Below, piece by piece: positions 24,577 through 33,248 of a stretch of DNA of 64,000 nt. The translations under genes and the position numbers were made by a program. The DNA is from Atlantibacter sp. RC6. GTDB lineage: Bacteria; Pseudomonadota; Gammaproteobacteria; Enterobacterales; Enterobacteriaceae. The stretch's first letter is position 1; each line of letters starts with the position of its first letter. A model generated the notes under the pieces. The model saw only the letters and a list, made by a program, of their open reading frames with translations, was not told where the DNA came from and searched no databases. Location: NCBI RefSeq assembly GCF_014193285.1, contig NZ_JACHZE010000004.1, forward strand, positions 124,001 through 188,000, in the 5' to 3' direction.

Positions 24577-24766
24577 TTTGATGAAGTTATGGAGGTTCGA
24601 AAACTATTATTTCGTGGATGAATTCGGGCGCTTCGCTGGCGATGATTAATCCCTTTTACCCTTAAACAATCCTGTTATGACGTCCAGTTATACTCACTGA
24701 AAAAATTTCCCAGACCTTGACTTACAATGTATATTCGCATAACCACATTTTCTACATGGATATGTT

Positions 24767-25471
24767 ATGCAGGCATCTGATTATTTAAAGATGAAGTTTC
24801 AGAGCGACCGGCAGCTGGCTATTTATGGACAGCAAGGGGTTGCTGGAACGTGGAAGGCATTAAAAGGGATCGGCTCTGATATTTACTCAGGAATGGAGCG
24901 CGTAAGTTGGTATTCATCGTGCTTATTCCCCAGCTATCACGACGTGTGCGATGAGCTTCTTTCAGAAGAAAAGAGAATGTATCTCTCCATTGTGTCTATT
25001 TACCGATATCGTGATGTAATAGCATACATGCTCTATCTCTATTTTGTCAGTATTTTAAACGATTCTGAAAATAATAATGAACAAAATCGCATTCGTAAGA
25101 CGGATTCAAAAGTCACTGGGTTAGTTAAAAATATCGCGGCAAGCAAGGCCGCACGTTTAGCGATAGCTCTGGCGCTGGTTAAATCTCTTTCGGCATCTGA
25201 TTTACTCTCAGAAGTCGTCGTCGAAAGACTTGCACGACGCGTACCTAACGTAGTCATGGCGCTACAACTGATTGGTGCAGACCAAAAGTGCGCTCTGGCT
25301 GCCCGTCGCCTGAAAACAGTAGACCCGAGGTATTACTCTATCTTGTATGCTGCACAGCTGGAGATGCTTTACTATTTTATTGAGCCTTTTCTGTCAGACC
25401 TGATAAAGAAAGTACAAATGGGATTCTATAAAGATTTCGAGGCAATTTATGACGAACTAAAGGATAAGTGA
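24767..25471 (+). CDS. Putative Hcp-linked toxin with hydrophobic helices, unknown family
   Basis: 234 residues, no signal peptide. Two amphipathic or hydrophobic stretches are seen (IAYMLYLYFVSIL, about 86-98, and the Ala/Leu-rich KAARLAIALALVKSLSASDLL, about 126-146), with a third near the C-terminus (MLYYFIEPFLSDLI). The C-terminal half resembles the read-through product of the broken gene at 3040-3687. It is followed after 1 bp by a small membrane protein and then by an hcp gene, the arrangement of effector, immunity and carrier in type VI secretion cassettes. A pore-forming effector is one possibility (compare Ssp6/Sip6); unproven. Confidence 0.55.
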   Translation: MQASDYLKMKFQSDRQLAIYGQQGVAGTWKALKGIGSDIYSGMERVSWYSSCLFPSYHDVCDELLSEEKRMYLSIVSIYRYRDVIAYMLYLYFVSILNDSENNNEQNRIRKTDSKVTGLVKNIAASKAARLAIALALVKSLSASDLLSEVVVERLARRVPNVVMALQLIGADQKCALAARRLKTVDPRYYSILYAAQLEMLYYFIEPFLSDLIKKVQMGFYKDFEAIYDELKDK

Positions 25472-25472
25472 C

Positions 25473-25655
25473 ATGTTTAAGAGTCTGCTATCGATTCTAT
25501 TTACGGATATCTTATTCCCTGTTTATATTTTTGCGTGCGCCTCGTTATTCCTGTGGCTGGTGCCTGACTACTGGGTCTTACTAACAGGCATTGCATTTAT
25601 AGTCTTTATTATTGTTCATCCGATAATCTTCGGTCGCTTTGATAAGTACGATTAA
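25473..25655 (+). CDS. Small membrane protein, putative immunity partner
   Basis: 60 residues with two hydrophobic segments (about 8-28 and 32-51) and a charged tail GRFDKYD. It starts 1 bp after the stop of the putative toxin, so it is translationally coupled. A membrane location suits immunity against a membrane-active toxin. Not similar to the 75-residue protein at 2801. Confidence 0.55.
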   Translation: MFKSLLSILFTDILFPVYIFACASLFLWLVPDYWVLLTGIAFIVFIIVHPIIFGRFDKYD

Positions 25656-25676
25656 ATTTTATAAAAAGGAGTTTTT

Positions 25677-26156
25677 ATGTCAAACCCAGCGTATTTACTT
25701 CTCACAGATGAAAACGGATCTCCCATGATCGGCTCCTCCCTTGTGTTCGGGCGTGAAGGTGCCATTGAGTTAAAGTCGTTCACTCACAACGTCAATATTC
25801 CCGTCGATGGAAACACAGGTAAGTTGACGGGTACCCGCATACATATGCCTGTCATGTTCCAGAAGGAATTTGATCGGGTAACCCCGCTTTTATTTCGGGC
25901 ACTGAGTACAGGAAGAACACTAAAATCAGCCGTCATAAAGATGTACCAGATAAATGAGGCTGGTTTAGAGCAGGAATATTTTAATATCCTCCTGGAAAAT
26001 GTGAAAATAACCTCTATCACACCAGACCTGTATCCAGGCTCAGGCACCGGAACACACCTGGAAACGGTGCTTATGCGCTATGAGAAAATCACCTGGAAGC
26101 ATTGCGACGGAAACATCATTTACAGCGATGCCTGGAATGAGCGGGCAACGTATTAA
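25677..26156 (+). CDS. hcp: Hcp-family type VI secretion tube protein (orphan)
   Basis: 159 residues. Hcp hallmarks are AYLLLTDENGSPMIGSS at the start, FTHNVNIPVDGNTGKLTGTR, FQKEFDR-TPLLFRAL, and the closing YEKITWKHCDGNIIYSDAW. Hcp forms hexameric rings that stack into the secreted tube and chaperone small effectors inside the ring. AAAAGGAG precedes the ATG. No other structural secretion gene is nearby, so this is an accessory Hcp that probably carries the upstream protein. Confidence 0.88.
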   Translation: MSNPAYLLLTDENGSPMIGSSLVFGREGAIELKSFTHNVNIPVDGNTGKLTGTRIHMPVMFQKEFDRVTPLLFRALSTGRTLKSAVIKMYQINEAGLEQEYFNILLENVKITSITPDLYPGSGTGTHLETVLMRYEKITWKHCDGNIIYSDAWNERATY

Positions 26157-26168
26157 CGTGCCATAACA

Positions 26169-26200
26169 AGCACTCAGGGCGACGTACTGCCCTGAGTGCT
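26169..26200. terminator. Hairpin between hcp and yhhS
   Basis: Perfect 12-bp stem AGCACTCAGGGC / GCCCTGAGTGCT with 8-nt loop between convergent genes. There is no U-run, but position and strength suggest a bidirectional transcript end. Confidence 0.6.
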
Positions 26201-26217
26201 GTAAGCGCCCATTGTTC

Positions 26218-27426
26218 CTAAAGGTCCGCGCCAGCGCCTGAATGACGGGATGACGCCCGCAACTTCAGCGTCAACCCGGCCGCCAGCGCCACCAGCCCCG
26301 CCGTCGCCAGATAAATACTCGACACCCCCGCCCAGGCCATCAGTAAGCCAGCCAGCGGACCGGTGATGCCGAGCGACATATCCATAAACACCGTATAGGT
26401 GGCCAGCGCGCTGCCCTGGTTCTGCGCCGGAACGGCTTTCACCGCCACCACGCCCAGCGCCGGGAACACCAGCGAAAAGCCTGCGCCGGTCAAGAAGGTG
26501 CCCAGTTTCGCCATCCATGGGCTGAACGCCATGCCCACTAACAGCAGGCCGACGATCTCCACGGCAAAACAGACCAGCGCCACGTTTAATCCGCCAAACC
26601 GGTTGATACCGTTAGGGAACAGCAAACGGGTGCCGACAAAGGCGGCGCTGAACAGGGTTAACGCGAAGGCCGCATCATCCCAGCCCTTCGCGTCGTAAAA
26701 CAGGGTGATAAAGGTGGCGATCACGCCGAAACCCGCCGACCCCAGCGCCAGCGCCATGCCGTACAGCCAGACTTTGCCCAGCACGGCCCGGAACGGCAGC
26801 GGCTTGCCTTTGCTGGCGGTGACAGGCTTACGCGGCAGCGCGCACAGGATAGCCACCAGCGCGATCGCCATAATCACCCCGGCCAGCAACTTCATGCCAC
26901 CAAGATGGAAAATCCACACCCCAAGCGGCGCGCCAATCGCCATCGCGCCGTAAGTAACAATTCCGTTCCAGGAGATCACCCGGCCAATGTGCAGCGAACC
27001 CACGACGCCCACGCCCCACAGCGTCGATCCGGTCCCGGCGAAACTTTGTCCAATACCCAAAATAAGCCGCCCGGCGCACAGCAGGATCAGGCTTAGCAGC
27101 GCGGCGTCGGTATTCAGCCCCGCCACAAAATAGCCCAGTCCGCTAAGAAAACAGCCGCAAAGCCCAAAAATGACAATTTTCTTCGGCCCGAACAGGTCAG
27201 CGTAGCGCCCGGCGTAAGGACGGCTCAACAAGGTGGCGAAATACTGGAGGCTTATCACCAACCCGGCCCAGAAGGCGCTAAAACCCATGACATCATGGAC
27301 ATAGCCGGGCAAGACCGCCAGCGGCAGGCCGATGGTGAGATAGCTGGCAAAATTAAAGATAGCGACAGAAACGATGCGCAGATTTAAACGCAATCCACTT
27401 ATTGCCGGTTCAGCGGCTTCGGGCAT
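26218..27426 (-). CDS. yhhS: Major facilitator superfamily transporter YhhS
   Basis: 402 residues from the ATG complementary to 27424-27426 (MPEAAEPAISGLRLN), matching the E. coli start; the frame upstream is non-homologous. 12 membrane segments. MFS loop 2-3 motif: SRPYAGRYADLFGPKK. Also present are GIGQSFAGTGSTLWG and FPNGINRFGGLN. E. coli YhhS is linked to sugar/arabinose efflux and glyphosate tolerance; the natural substrate is unclear. Divergent from yhhT. Confidence 0.93.
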   Translation of the reverse strand: MPEAAEPAISGLRLNLRIVSVAIFNFASYLTIGLPLAVLPGYVHDVMGFSAFWAGLVISLQYFATLLSRPYAGRYADLFGPKKIVIFGLCGCFLSGLGYFVAGLNTDAALLSLILLCAGRLILGIGQSFAGTGSTLWGVGVVGSLHIGRVISWNGIVTYGAMAIGAPLGVWIFHLGGMKLLAGVIMAIALVAILCALPRKPVTASKGKPLPFRAVLGKVWLYGMALALGSAGFGVIATFITLFYDAKGWDDAAFALTLFSAAFVGTRLLFPNGINRFGGLNVALVCFAVEIVGLLLVGMAFSPWMAKLGTFLTGAGFSLVFPALGVVAVKAVPAQNQGSALATYTVFMDMSLGITGPLAGLLMAWAGVSSIYLATAGLVALAAGLTLKLRASSRHSGAGADL

Positions 27427-27604
27427 GACAATCACCGGAATGGTAAAACGAGGGTTGAGTATAACCCCGATAGCGTAACGCTTCACACCCATCACTTTCA
27501 GAGCGATCTACTCCATCACCTTATACGCCACGCACTACACTTTATCCGTCGCCCTGTTAATTGCAGATCCCCTGCGTTGGGCGAATCAAGGACTTCCCAC
27601 GCAG

Positions 27605-28675
27605 ATGGTAAAAATGAATCCAAAAATAACGACTCCCCCAACCGAAAAAGTCGGTTTGCATATGCTGCAAAAACTGGCGGCGCTGGTGATTATCCTCGCG
27701 GGTATACATGCCGCTGCCGATATCTTAGTGCCTATGCTGCTGGCGCTGTTTTTCGCCATCGTTCTTAACCCGTTAGTCACCTGGTTTTTACGCCGGGGAT
27801 TTAATCGCACCATGGCGATTACCATTGTGGTAGTAGTTATGCTGATTGGCCTGACGCTGTTGTTCGGCGTGCTGGCGGCCTCGCTTAATGAATTTGTCGC
27901 CCTGCTGCCTAAATACAACAAAGAACTCACGCGTAAACTGCTTAATTTGCAGGAATTTTTCCCCTTCCTGAACCTGCATATCTCCCCGGAGCGGATGCTC
28001 AAGCGCATGGACTCAGAAAAGATGGTCACCTTTGCCACGGCGTTGATGACCCAACTTTCCGGCGCGATGGCCAGCATTGTGCTGCTGGTCATGACGGTGG
28101 TGTTTATGCTGTTTGAAGTACGCCACGTGCCGTACAAACTGCGTTTCGCCCTGTCGAATCCGCAAATCCATATCGCGGGCCTGCACCGCGCGTTAAAAGG
28201 GGTGAGCCATTATCTGGCGTTGAAGACGTTAATCAGCCTGTGGACCGGGGTGATTATCTGGCTGGGTCTGGAATTAATGGGTATACAGTTCGCTCTGATG
28301 TGGGGCGTGCTGGGCTTTTTGCTCAACTACATACCGAATATCGGCTCGGTGATCTCGGCGATCCCGCCGATGATCCAGGCGCTGCTATTCAACGGTTTCT
28401 ATGAATTTATGCTGGTGGGCGCGCTGTTCCTGGTGGTGCACATGGTGCTGGGCAATATGGTGGAACCGCGCATGATGGGCCACCGGTTGGGAATGTCGAC
28501 GCTGGTGGTGTTCCTGTCGTTGCTGTTCTGGGGATGGCTGCTGGGGCCGGTGGGAATGCTGCTGTCGGTGCCGTTAACCAGCGTGTGTAAAATCTGGATG
28601 GAAACCACAGTGGGCGGCAGTAAAGTCGCCGTATTGCTGGGGCCAGGCAGGCCTAAAAGTCGGCTTCCCGGGTAA
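27605..28675 (+). CDS. yhhT: AI-2E/PerM family permease YhhT
   Basis: 356 residues, a few longer than E. coli YhhT at the N-terminus; the second ATG at 27614 may be the true start. About eight membrane segments. The family signature FLLNYIPNIGSVIS-IPPM is present and the C-terminus (LLGPGRPKSRLPG) is as in E. coli. Role not established. In E. coli K-12 acpT follows directly; here the aryl polyene cluster lies between them. Confidence 0.93.
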   Translation: MVKMNPKITTPPTEKVGLHMLQKLAALVIILAGIHAAADILVPMLLALFFAIVLNPLVTWFLRRGFNRTMAITIVVVVMLIGLTLLFGVLAASLNEFVALLPKYNKELTRKLLNLQEFFPFLNLHISPERMLKRMDSEKMVTFATALMTQLSGAMASIVLLVMTVVFMLFEVRHVPYKLRFALSNPQIHIAGLHRALKGVSHYLALKTLISLWTGVIIWLGLELMGIQFALMWGVLGFLLNYIPNIGSVISAIPPMIQALLFNGFYEFMLVGALFLVVHMVLGNMVEPRMMGHRLGMSTLVVFLSLLFWGWLLGPVGMLLSVPLTSVCKIWMETTVGGSKVAVLLGPGRPKSRLPG

Positions 28676-28698
28676 AATAGCTACCACTTTTGGTAGTT

Positions 28699-28740
28699 AA
28701 AAATAACGCGTCAGGAAATATATCTGGCGCGTTATTTTTT
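28699..28740 (+). terminator. yhhT terminator
   Basis: AAATAACGCG / CGCGTTATTT stem with flanking A and T runs, about 25 bp past the stop. Beyond it, to 29034, I see no gene. Confidence 0.8.
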
Positions 28741-29034
28741 CGTGTGAAAAAGAATGGCCTGATATCAGACAAAATATTGCGTCATGTTTTTTGATAATTT
28801 ACCATCACACCTCTTCAGGTTAATCAACGTGTATTAGCAGAAGGAACAGCGAAAACCTAAACGGATGAAAAAATCATTATTTTTAATGACCTATAAAAGC
28901 TAACGCATCTGTTTTCGCCGTCCATTACACAGTTTCACTGACTGGTATTTGTGAGCCAGCAAATCATTTTTGCTCATTGCGTTTTGGCGCATTGGGTAAT
29001 GGGGTTGTATTGATGAAACGTCTATGGAGATCGT

Positions 29035-29424
29035 ATGAAGAAAATCGTTAAGCTTTTAACCGCTATCGCTTTCGCAGGGGCGCTGGCAGGTTGCGCAAAT
29101 ACCGCACCGGTCCAGCAGGTTAACGCCACCGTTGCCGGCAAACACACCGCTGAACAGGTGCGTACCGCGATCCTGAAAGCGGGCGTACAGCGCAAGTGGG
29201 TGATGACCGATGCGGGCGCAGGTCTGATTAAAGGCCGCCTGCAGGCGCGCGATCACGTAGCCGAAGTGCGTATTCCTTACTCTGCTAATAGTTACTCCAT
29301 TATTTATGACAGCAGCCTGAACCTGAAAGCCGCCGACGGTAAAATTCATAAGAATTACAACCGTTGGGTTAATAACCTGAACCAGGATATTCAGATCAAT
29401 CTGTCCGCTGGCGCGAACCTGTAA
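29035..29424 (+). CDS. Small lipoprotein at the head of the aryl polyene cluster
   Basis: 129 residues with lipobox LAGC (Cys 20 of AGALAGCANT). The mature domain is basic with two strands around AEVRIPYSANSYSIIYDSSL. It has its own terminator, so it is probably transcribed apart from the enzymes. By order it could correspond to apeA of the aryl polyene nomenclature, but I cannot confirm this. Function unknown; envelope location certain from the lipobox. Confidence 0.75.
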   Translation: MKKIVKLLTAIAFAGALAGCANTAPVQQVNATVAGKHTAEQVRTAILKAGVQRKWVMTDAGAGLIKGRLQARDHVAEVRIPYSANSYSIIYDSSLNLKAADGKIHKNYNRWVNNLNQDIQINLSAGANL

Positions 29425-29440
29425 TTTCAATGAATTAACA

Positions 29441-29466
29441 ACCGGCCGGGTATGGCCGGTTTTTTT
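29441..29466 (+). terminator. Terminator after the lipoprotein gene
   Basis: ACCGGCC / GGCCGGT stem with six T. It separates the lipoprotein transcript from the methyltransferase start at 29493. Confidence 0.88.
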
Positions 29467-29492
29467 GTTTACCTCTGGTTAAGGAACGCACC

Positions 29493-30563
29493 GTGCGTCA
29501 TCACTACGATCGGGATACACTCTCCGCGCTGGACGCTATTACCGAAGCGCAACGCATCGCGTTTGCGCCGATGTTATTTCAAACGGCGGTGATATTACGT
29601 GACAGCGGCATCCTCGGTTTTCTCGATAAACAGGGAAAAGCGGGAGCCACATTAGAAAACATCGAAGAAAATTGTACTCTCGATAATTATGCGGTTAGCG
29701 TACTGCTGGATATGGGTTTGAGCGGCCGTATTGTTACCCAACAAAACGAACATTATCACATCGCTAAGGTCGGACATTTCTTACTTCACGACCCGATGAC
29801 CCGCGTGAATATGGATTTCACCCGCGATGTTTGTTATCAAGGGCTGTTTTTTCTCCAGGATGCATTGCGCAACGGAAAACCGGAAGGGCTAAAAGTTTTT
29901 GGCGACTGGCCGACAATCTATCCAGCGTTGTCGCAATTACCCGAACCGGCGCGCAGCAGTTGGTTTGCCTTCGATCACTATTATTCTGACGCGGCTTTTA
30001 ACGCGGCACTGCCGCATGTCTTTGAGCTGGCGCCGGAAAAACTGTACGACGTGGGCGGAAATACCGGCAAATGGGCCATTCGCTGCTGCCGTTATCATCC
30101 GGCGGTGAATGTCACCATTCTGGATTTGCCGCAGCAAATTGCGCTGGCGCAGGAAAATATCGCGGCCAACGGTCTGAGCGATCGTATCGACTTCCATCCG
30201 GTGGATATGCTCAGCGACGCGCCGCTGCCCAATGAGGCCGATGTCTGGTGGATGAGCCAGTTCCTTGATTGCTTCTCGGCAGAACAGATCGTCGCTCTGC
30301 TGGGGAATATCGCCAGGGTCATGAAGCCCGGCGCCCGCGTTTGCATCATGGAGCTGTTCTGGGATGCGCAAAAATTTGAAGCCGCCGCATTCAGCCTGAA
30401 CGCGTCATCGCTCTATTTCACCACGATGGCGAATGGCAACAGTCGTTTTTATAGCGCCGCCACGTTTATCAAACTGGTGGAGCAGGCAGGGTTTGAGATT
30501 GAACAACGGCTCGACGATCTGGGCGTTGGGCATACGCTGTTAGTGTGCCGCAAAAAAGCGTAA
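29493..30563 (+). CDS. apeB: SAM-dependent methyltransferase of the aryl polyene cluster (ApeB position)
   Basis: 356 residues from a GTG start. An N-terminal helical dimerisation domain (about 1-150) precedes the Rossmann methyltransferase fold, with motif I LYDVGGNTGKWA and the acidic strand VTILDLPQ. It resembles O-methyltransferases acting on phenols. In aryl polyenes the aromatic head group is methylated, so it probably modifies the 4-hydroxyphenyl starter. The symbol is by synteny within the B-to-R series. Confidence 0.85.
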   Translation: MRHHYDRDTLSALDAITEAQRIAFAPMLFQTAVILRDSGILGFLDKQGKAGATLENIEENCTLDNYAVSVLLDMGLSGRIVTQQNEHYHIAKVGHFLLHDPMTRVNMDFTRDVCYQGLFFLQDALRNGKPEGLKVFGDWPTIYPALSQLPEPARSSWFAFDHYYSDAAFNAALPHVFELAPEKLYDVGGNTGKWAIRCCRYHPAVNVTILDLPQQIALAQENIAANGLSDRIDFHPVDMLSDAPLPNEADVWWMSQFLDCFSAEQIVALLGNIARVMKPGARVCIMELFWDAQKFEAAAFSLNASSLYFTTMANGNSRFYSAATFIKLVEQAGFEIEQRLDDLGVGHTLLVCRKKA

Positions 30564-30613
30564 CGGGCGGCGTAGCTGCATAAACAGAAACAAAAAGCGC
30601 GGAAAGCGTGTAG

Positions 30614-31336
30614 ATGAAATTTTCACTTAACATCATTGACTGGCAAGCCAGAGCGCCGGGGCTCAGCGATGCCGCAGACTGGCGCGCATGGGCGCAACAG
30701 GATCGGGAAATCGATCCGGCGTCCCCCTATGCCAAACCCAGCGAATTGCCGATGATGACCAGCCGCCGTCTTAACTCAGGCAGCCGCCTGGCGGTGGACA
30801 GCGGTCTGGCGATGCTGCGCCGCCACGCGCCGGATGCGGTGCTGTTTACCAGCCGTCACGGCGAGCTGGAGCGCAATCTGCGCATTCTGGACGCCATCGC
30901 CGCCGCGCAGCCTATCTCCCCCACTGATTTCGCCATGTCGGTGCATAACTCGTCGGTAGGCAACCTGACCATCACCGCGAAGCAGCCGCTGACGTCGTCC
31001 TCGCTCTCCGCGGGCCAGGACACCTTCCAGCAAGGATTGATTGAAGCGCTGACGCTGTTCCAGGCGGGTTATCAGCGAGTATTGATGGTCGATTTCGACG
31101 GTCTGCTGCCCGGGTTTTACCACCCCCACCTGCCCGCCGATATGCCCACCTGGGCGTGGTCGCTGGCGCTGGTGCTGGAAGCGGGCGAGGCATTGCGCTG
31201 TGAAACCCATTCCCGCGATGAACGCCGTGAAGCGCCGCTGCCGCAGGGATTACAGTTCCTGCGCGGCTGGCTGAAAAACGACGCGGCGTTCAGCGTGGAC
31301 GGCGAACGCGCAGAATGGCGGTGGAGCAAATCATGA
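30614..31336 (+). CDS. apeC: Ketosynthase-like chain length partner (ApeC)
   Basis: 240 residues, N-terminal-type thiolase half only. The usual active-site TACSS region is replaced by PLTSSSLSAGQDTF, with no Cys, so it cannot condense by itself. In the characterised aryl polyene synthase ApeC forms a heterodimer with the ketosynthase ApeO and acts like a chain length factor. The stop overlaps the next start as ATGA. Confidence 0.85.
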   Translation: MKFSLNIIDWQARAPGLSDAADWRAWAQQDREIDPASPYAKPSELPMMTSRRLNSGSRLAVDSGLAMLRRHAPDAVLFTSRHGELERNLRILDAIAAAQPISPTDFAMSVHNSSVGNLTITAKQPLTSSSLSAGQDTFQQGLIEALTLFQAGYQRVLMVDFDGLLPGFYHPHLPADMPTWAWSLALVLEAGEALRCETHSRDERREAPLPQGLQFLRGWLKNDAAFSVDGERAEWRWSKS

Positions 31337-32151
31337 ATCGCATTCTGGCGCAGGTTAACTGGCTGTGGCGTCTGGTAATGACCGGCGTTTGCTTTGCGCT
31401 GTTCGGCCTCGGCGGGCTGCTGCTCTCCGTGGTGTGGTTCAATCTTCTGCTGCTGGTACAGCGTAATCCAGATACGCGCCGCCGCCTGGCGCGCCGCAGC
31501 ATCGCGGCCAGCTTTCGCTTCTTCCTGCGCGCGGCGCGGGCGGTGGGCGTGCTGGATTACCGCATCGAAGGCAAATCGGTGCTGGATAACGAACGCGGCT
31601 GCCTGGTGGTCGCCAATCACCCGACGCTGATCGACTACGTGCTGATCGCCTCGGTGATGCCGGAAACCGACTGTCTGGTAAAGAACGCGCTGCTGAAAAA
31701 CCCGTTTCTTGGCGGTGTGGTGCGGGCGGCGGATTACCTGGTTAACGACCAGGCGGATGCGCTGCTGCCCGCCTGCCGCGAACGGCTGGCCCGCGGCGAA
31801 ACCGTGCTGATTTTCCCGGAAGGCACCCGCAGCGTGCCCGGCCAACCGCTGACGCTCCAGCGCGGCGCGGCCAATATCGCGGTGCGCTGCCACAGCGATT
31901 TACGGGTGGTGCATATCCTGTGCAGCGAACATCTGCTGGACAAGCACAGCCGCTGGTATGACGTGCCGCCCCACAAACCGCTGTTCGAGGTGGTGGTGCG
32001 CGAGCGTATTCATACCCAACATTTTTACGATCCGACGCAGGATCAGGAGCCCGCGCTGGCGGCTCGCAAACTTAATCGACACCTTTTGCACCAATTAACA
32101 CCAGGCCTGACGCCTGGCCCAGGAAACAACGATGCAAGCGCTCTACTCTGA
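31333..32151 (+). CDS. apeD: Lysophospholipid acyltransferase-family protein (ApeD position)
   Basis: 272 residues from the ATG at 31333 that overlaps the apeC stop. One N-terminal membrane segment. The catalytic HX4D motif is NHPTLIDYV and the second motif is FPEGTRS. Such enzymes put an acyl chain from ACP or CoA on a lipid acceptor, so it may attach the polyene or build its lipid anchor. Confidence 0.88.
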   Translation: MNRILAQVNWLWRLVMTGVCFALFGLGGLLLSVVWFNLLLLVQRNPDTRRRLARRSIAASFRFFLRAARAVGVLDYRIEGKSVLDNERGCLVVANHPTLIDYVLIASVMPETDCLVKNALLKNPFLGGVVRAADYLVNDQADALLPACRERLARGETVLIFPEGTRSVPGQPLTLQRGAANIAVRCHSDLRVVHILCSEHLLDKHSRWYDVPPHKPLFEVVVRERIHTQHFYDPTQDQEPALAARKLNRHLLHQLTPGLTPGPGNNDASALL

Positions 32152-32389
32152 AATCAAAAATCTGATTATCACTACCCTGAACCTCGACGAACTGTCCGCC
32201 GATGATATTGACGCCAACGCGCCGCTGTTTGGCGATGGTCTGGGCCTCGACTCCATCGACGCGCTGGAATTAGGGCTGGCCGTGAAAACCCAGTATGGCG
32301 TGGTGCTTTCCGCCGAAAGCGAAGAGATGCGCCAGCATTTCTATTCCGTCGCCACACTGGCTGCTTTCATTGATTCTCAACGCGCCTGA
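32132..32389 (+). CDS. apeE: Acyl carrier protein ApeE
   Basis: 85 residues. The phosphopantetheine serine is in GLGLDSIDALEL. It overlaps the 3' end of the acyltransferase gene by 20 nt. One of two carrier proteins on which the polyene is built; AcpT encoded at 44137 is the expected activating enzyme. Confidence 0.93.
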   Translation: MQALYSEIKNLIITTLNLDELSADDIDANAPLFGDGLGLDSIDALELGLAVKTQYGVVLSAESEEMRQHFYSVATLAAFIDSQRA

Positions 32390-32402
32390 AGACGAGCACG
32401 AT

Positions 32403-32654
32403 ATGGTTGATAAACACGCGATTTACCAGGAAGTCTCCGCACTTCTGACCCAGCTTTTCGAAATCCCCGCCGAAGAGATCTCCCCTGAGGCGCGTCTGTA
32501 TGAGGATCTGGAACTCGACAGCATTGACGCCGTGGACATGGTGGTGCATCTGCAAAAGAAAACCGGTAAGAAAATCAAACCGGAAACGTTCAAATCGGTG
32601 CGTACCGTTCAGGATGTGGTGGACGCGGTTGAGCGTCTGCTGAACGACGCGTAA
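32403..32654 (+). CDS. apeF: Acyl carrier protein ApeF
   Basis: 83 residues from ATG 32403. The attachment serine is in LELDSIDAVDM. The helix after the serine is more basic than in ApeE (KKTGKKIKPETFK), suggesting that the two carriers meet different partners, for example starter loading against elongation. Confidence 0.92.
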   Translation: MVDKHAIYQEVSALLTQLFEIPAEEISPEARLYEDLELDSIDAVDMVVHLQKKTGKKIKPETFKSVRTVQDVVDAVERLLNDA

Positions 32655-32657
32655 CCG

Positions 32658-33248
32658 ATGCTGCACGCTGCCCTCACAGCCGCGCGCCGTCTGACGCAGC
32701 CGGCCATCGCCCTGGTGATGGTCGCCTGGCCGTTCATTATCTGGTTCGGCATCACGCATCACGCTCTCGCCTGGCTGCTGCCGGTGATGGTGCTGCTGCT
32801 GTTGATCCGCCTGCGCCAGGCGCGGCTACGCGGCGGCCCGCTGCGGCTGATTGCCAAAAGCGTCGCCCTGACCGGCGTGGTGCTGTGCGTGGCGAGCCTG
32901 GTCCTGCGCAGCCATCACCTGCTGCTGTGGTATCCGGTGGTGGTGAACGCGCTGCTGCTGGGGATGTTCGGCGCGTCGCTGTGGAGCAGTATGCCGCTGG
33001 TGGAGCGTATCGCCCGCCTGAAAGAGCCGGATCTGCCGCCTGCGGGCGTGCGTTATACCCGGCGCGTCACCCAACTGTGGTGCGGCTTTTTTATTGTTAA
33101 CGGCAGTGTCGCGACCTTTACCTGCTGGTACGGCGACACCGATCTCTGGACCCTCTGGAACGGCATGATCGCCTATCTGTTGATGGGCGCTTTGATGGCG
33201 GGGGAATGGCTGGTACGCCAACGCGTGATCCAGCGGGATGTATCATGA
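32658..33248 (+). CDS. apeG: COG4648-type membrane protein (ApeG position)
   Basis: 196 residues, with about five or six membrane segments and a conserved central block LVERIARLKEPDLPP. Found in aryl polyene and related clusters, with no proven function; a membrane scaffold or a role in lipid transfer are guesses. The stop overlaps the apeH start as ATGA. Confidence 0.85.
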   Translation: MLHAALTAARRLTQPAIALVMVAWPFIIWFGITHHALAWLLPVMVLLLLIRLRQARLRGGPLRLIAKSVALTGVVLCVASLVLRSHHLLLWYPVVVNALLLGMFGASLWSSMPLVERIARLKEPDLPPAGVRYTRRVTQLWCGFFIVNGSVATFTCWYGDTDLWTLWNGMIAYLLMGALMAGEWLVRQRVIQRDVS

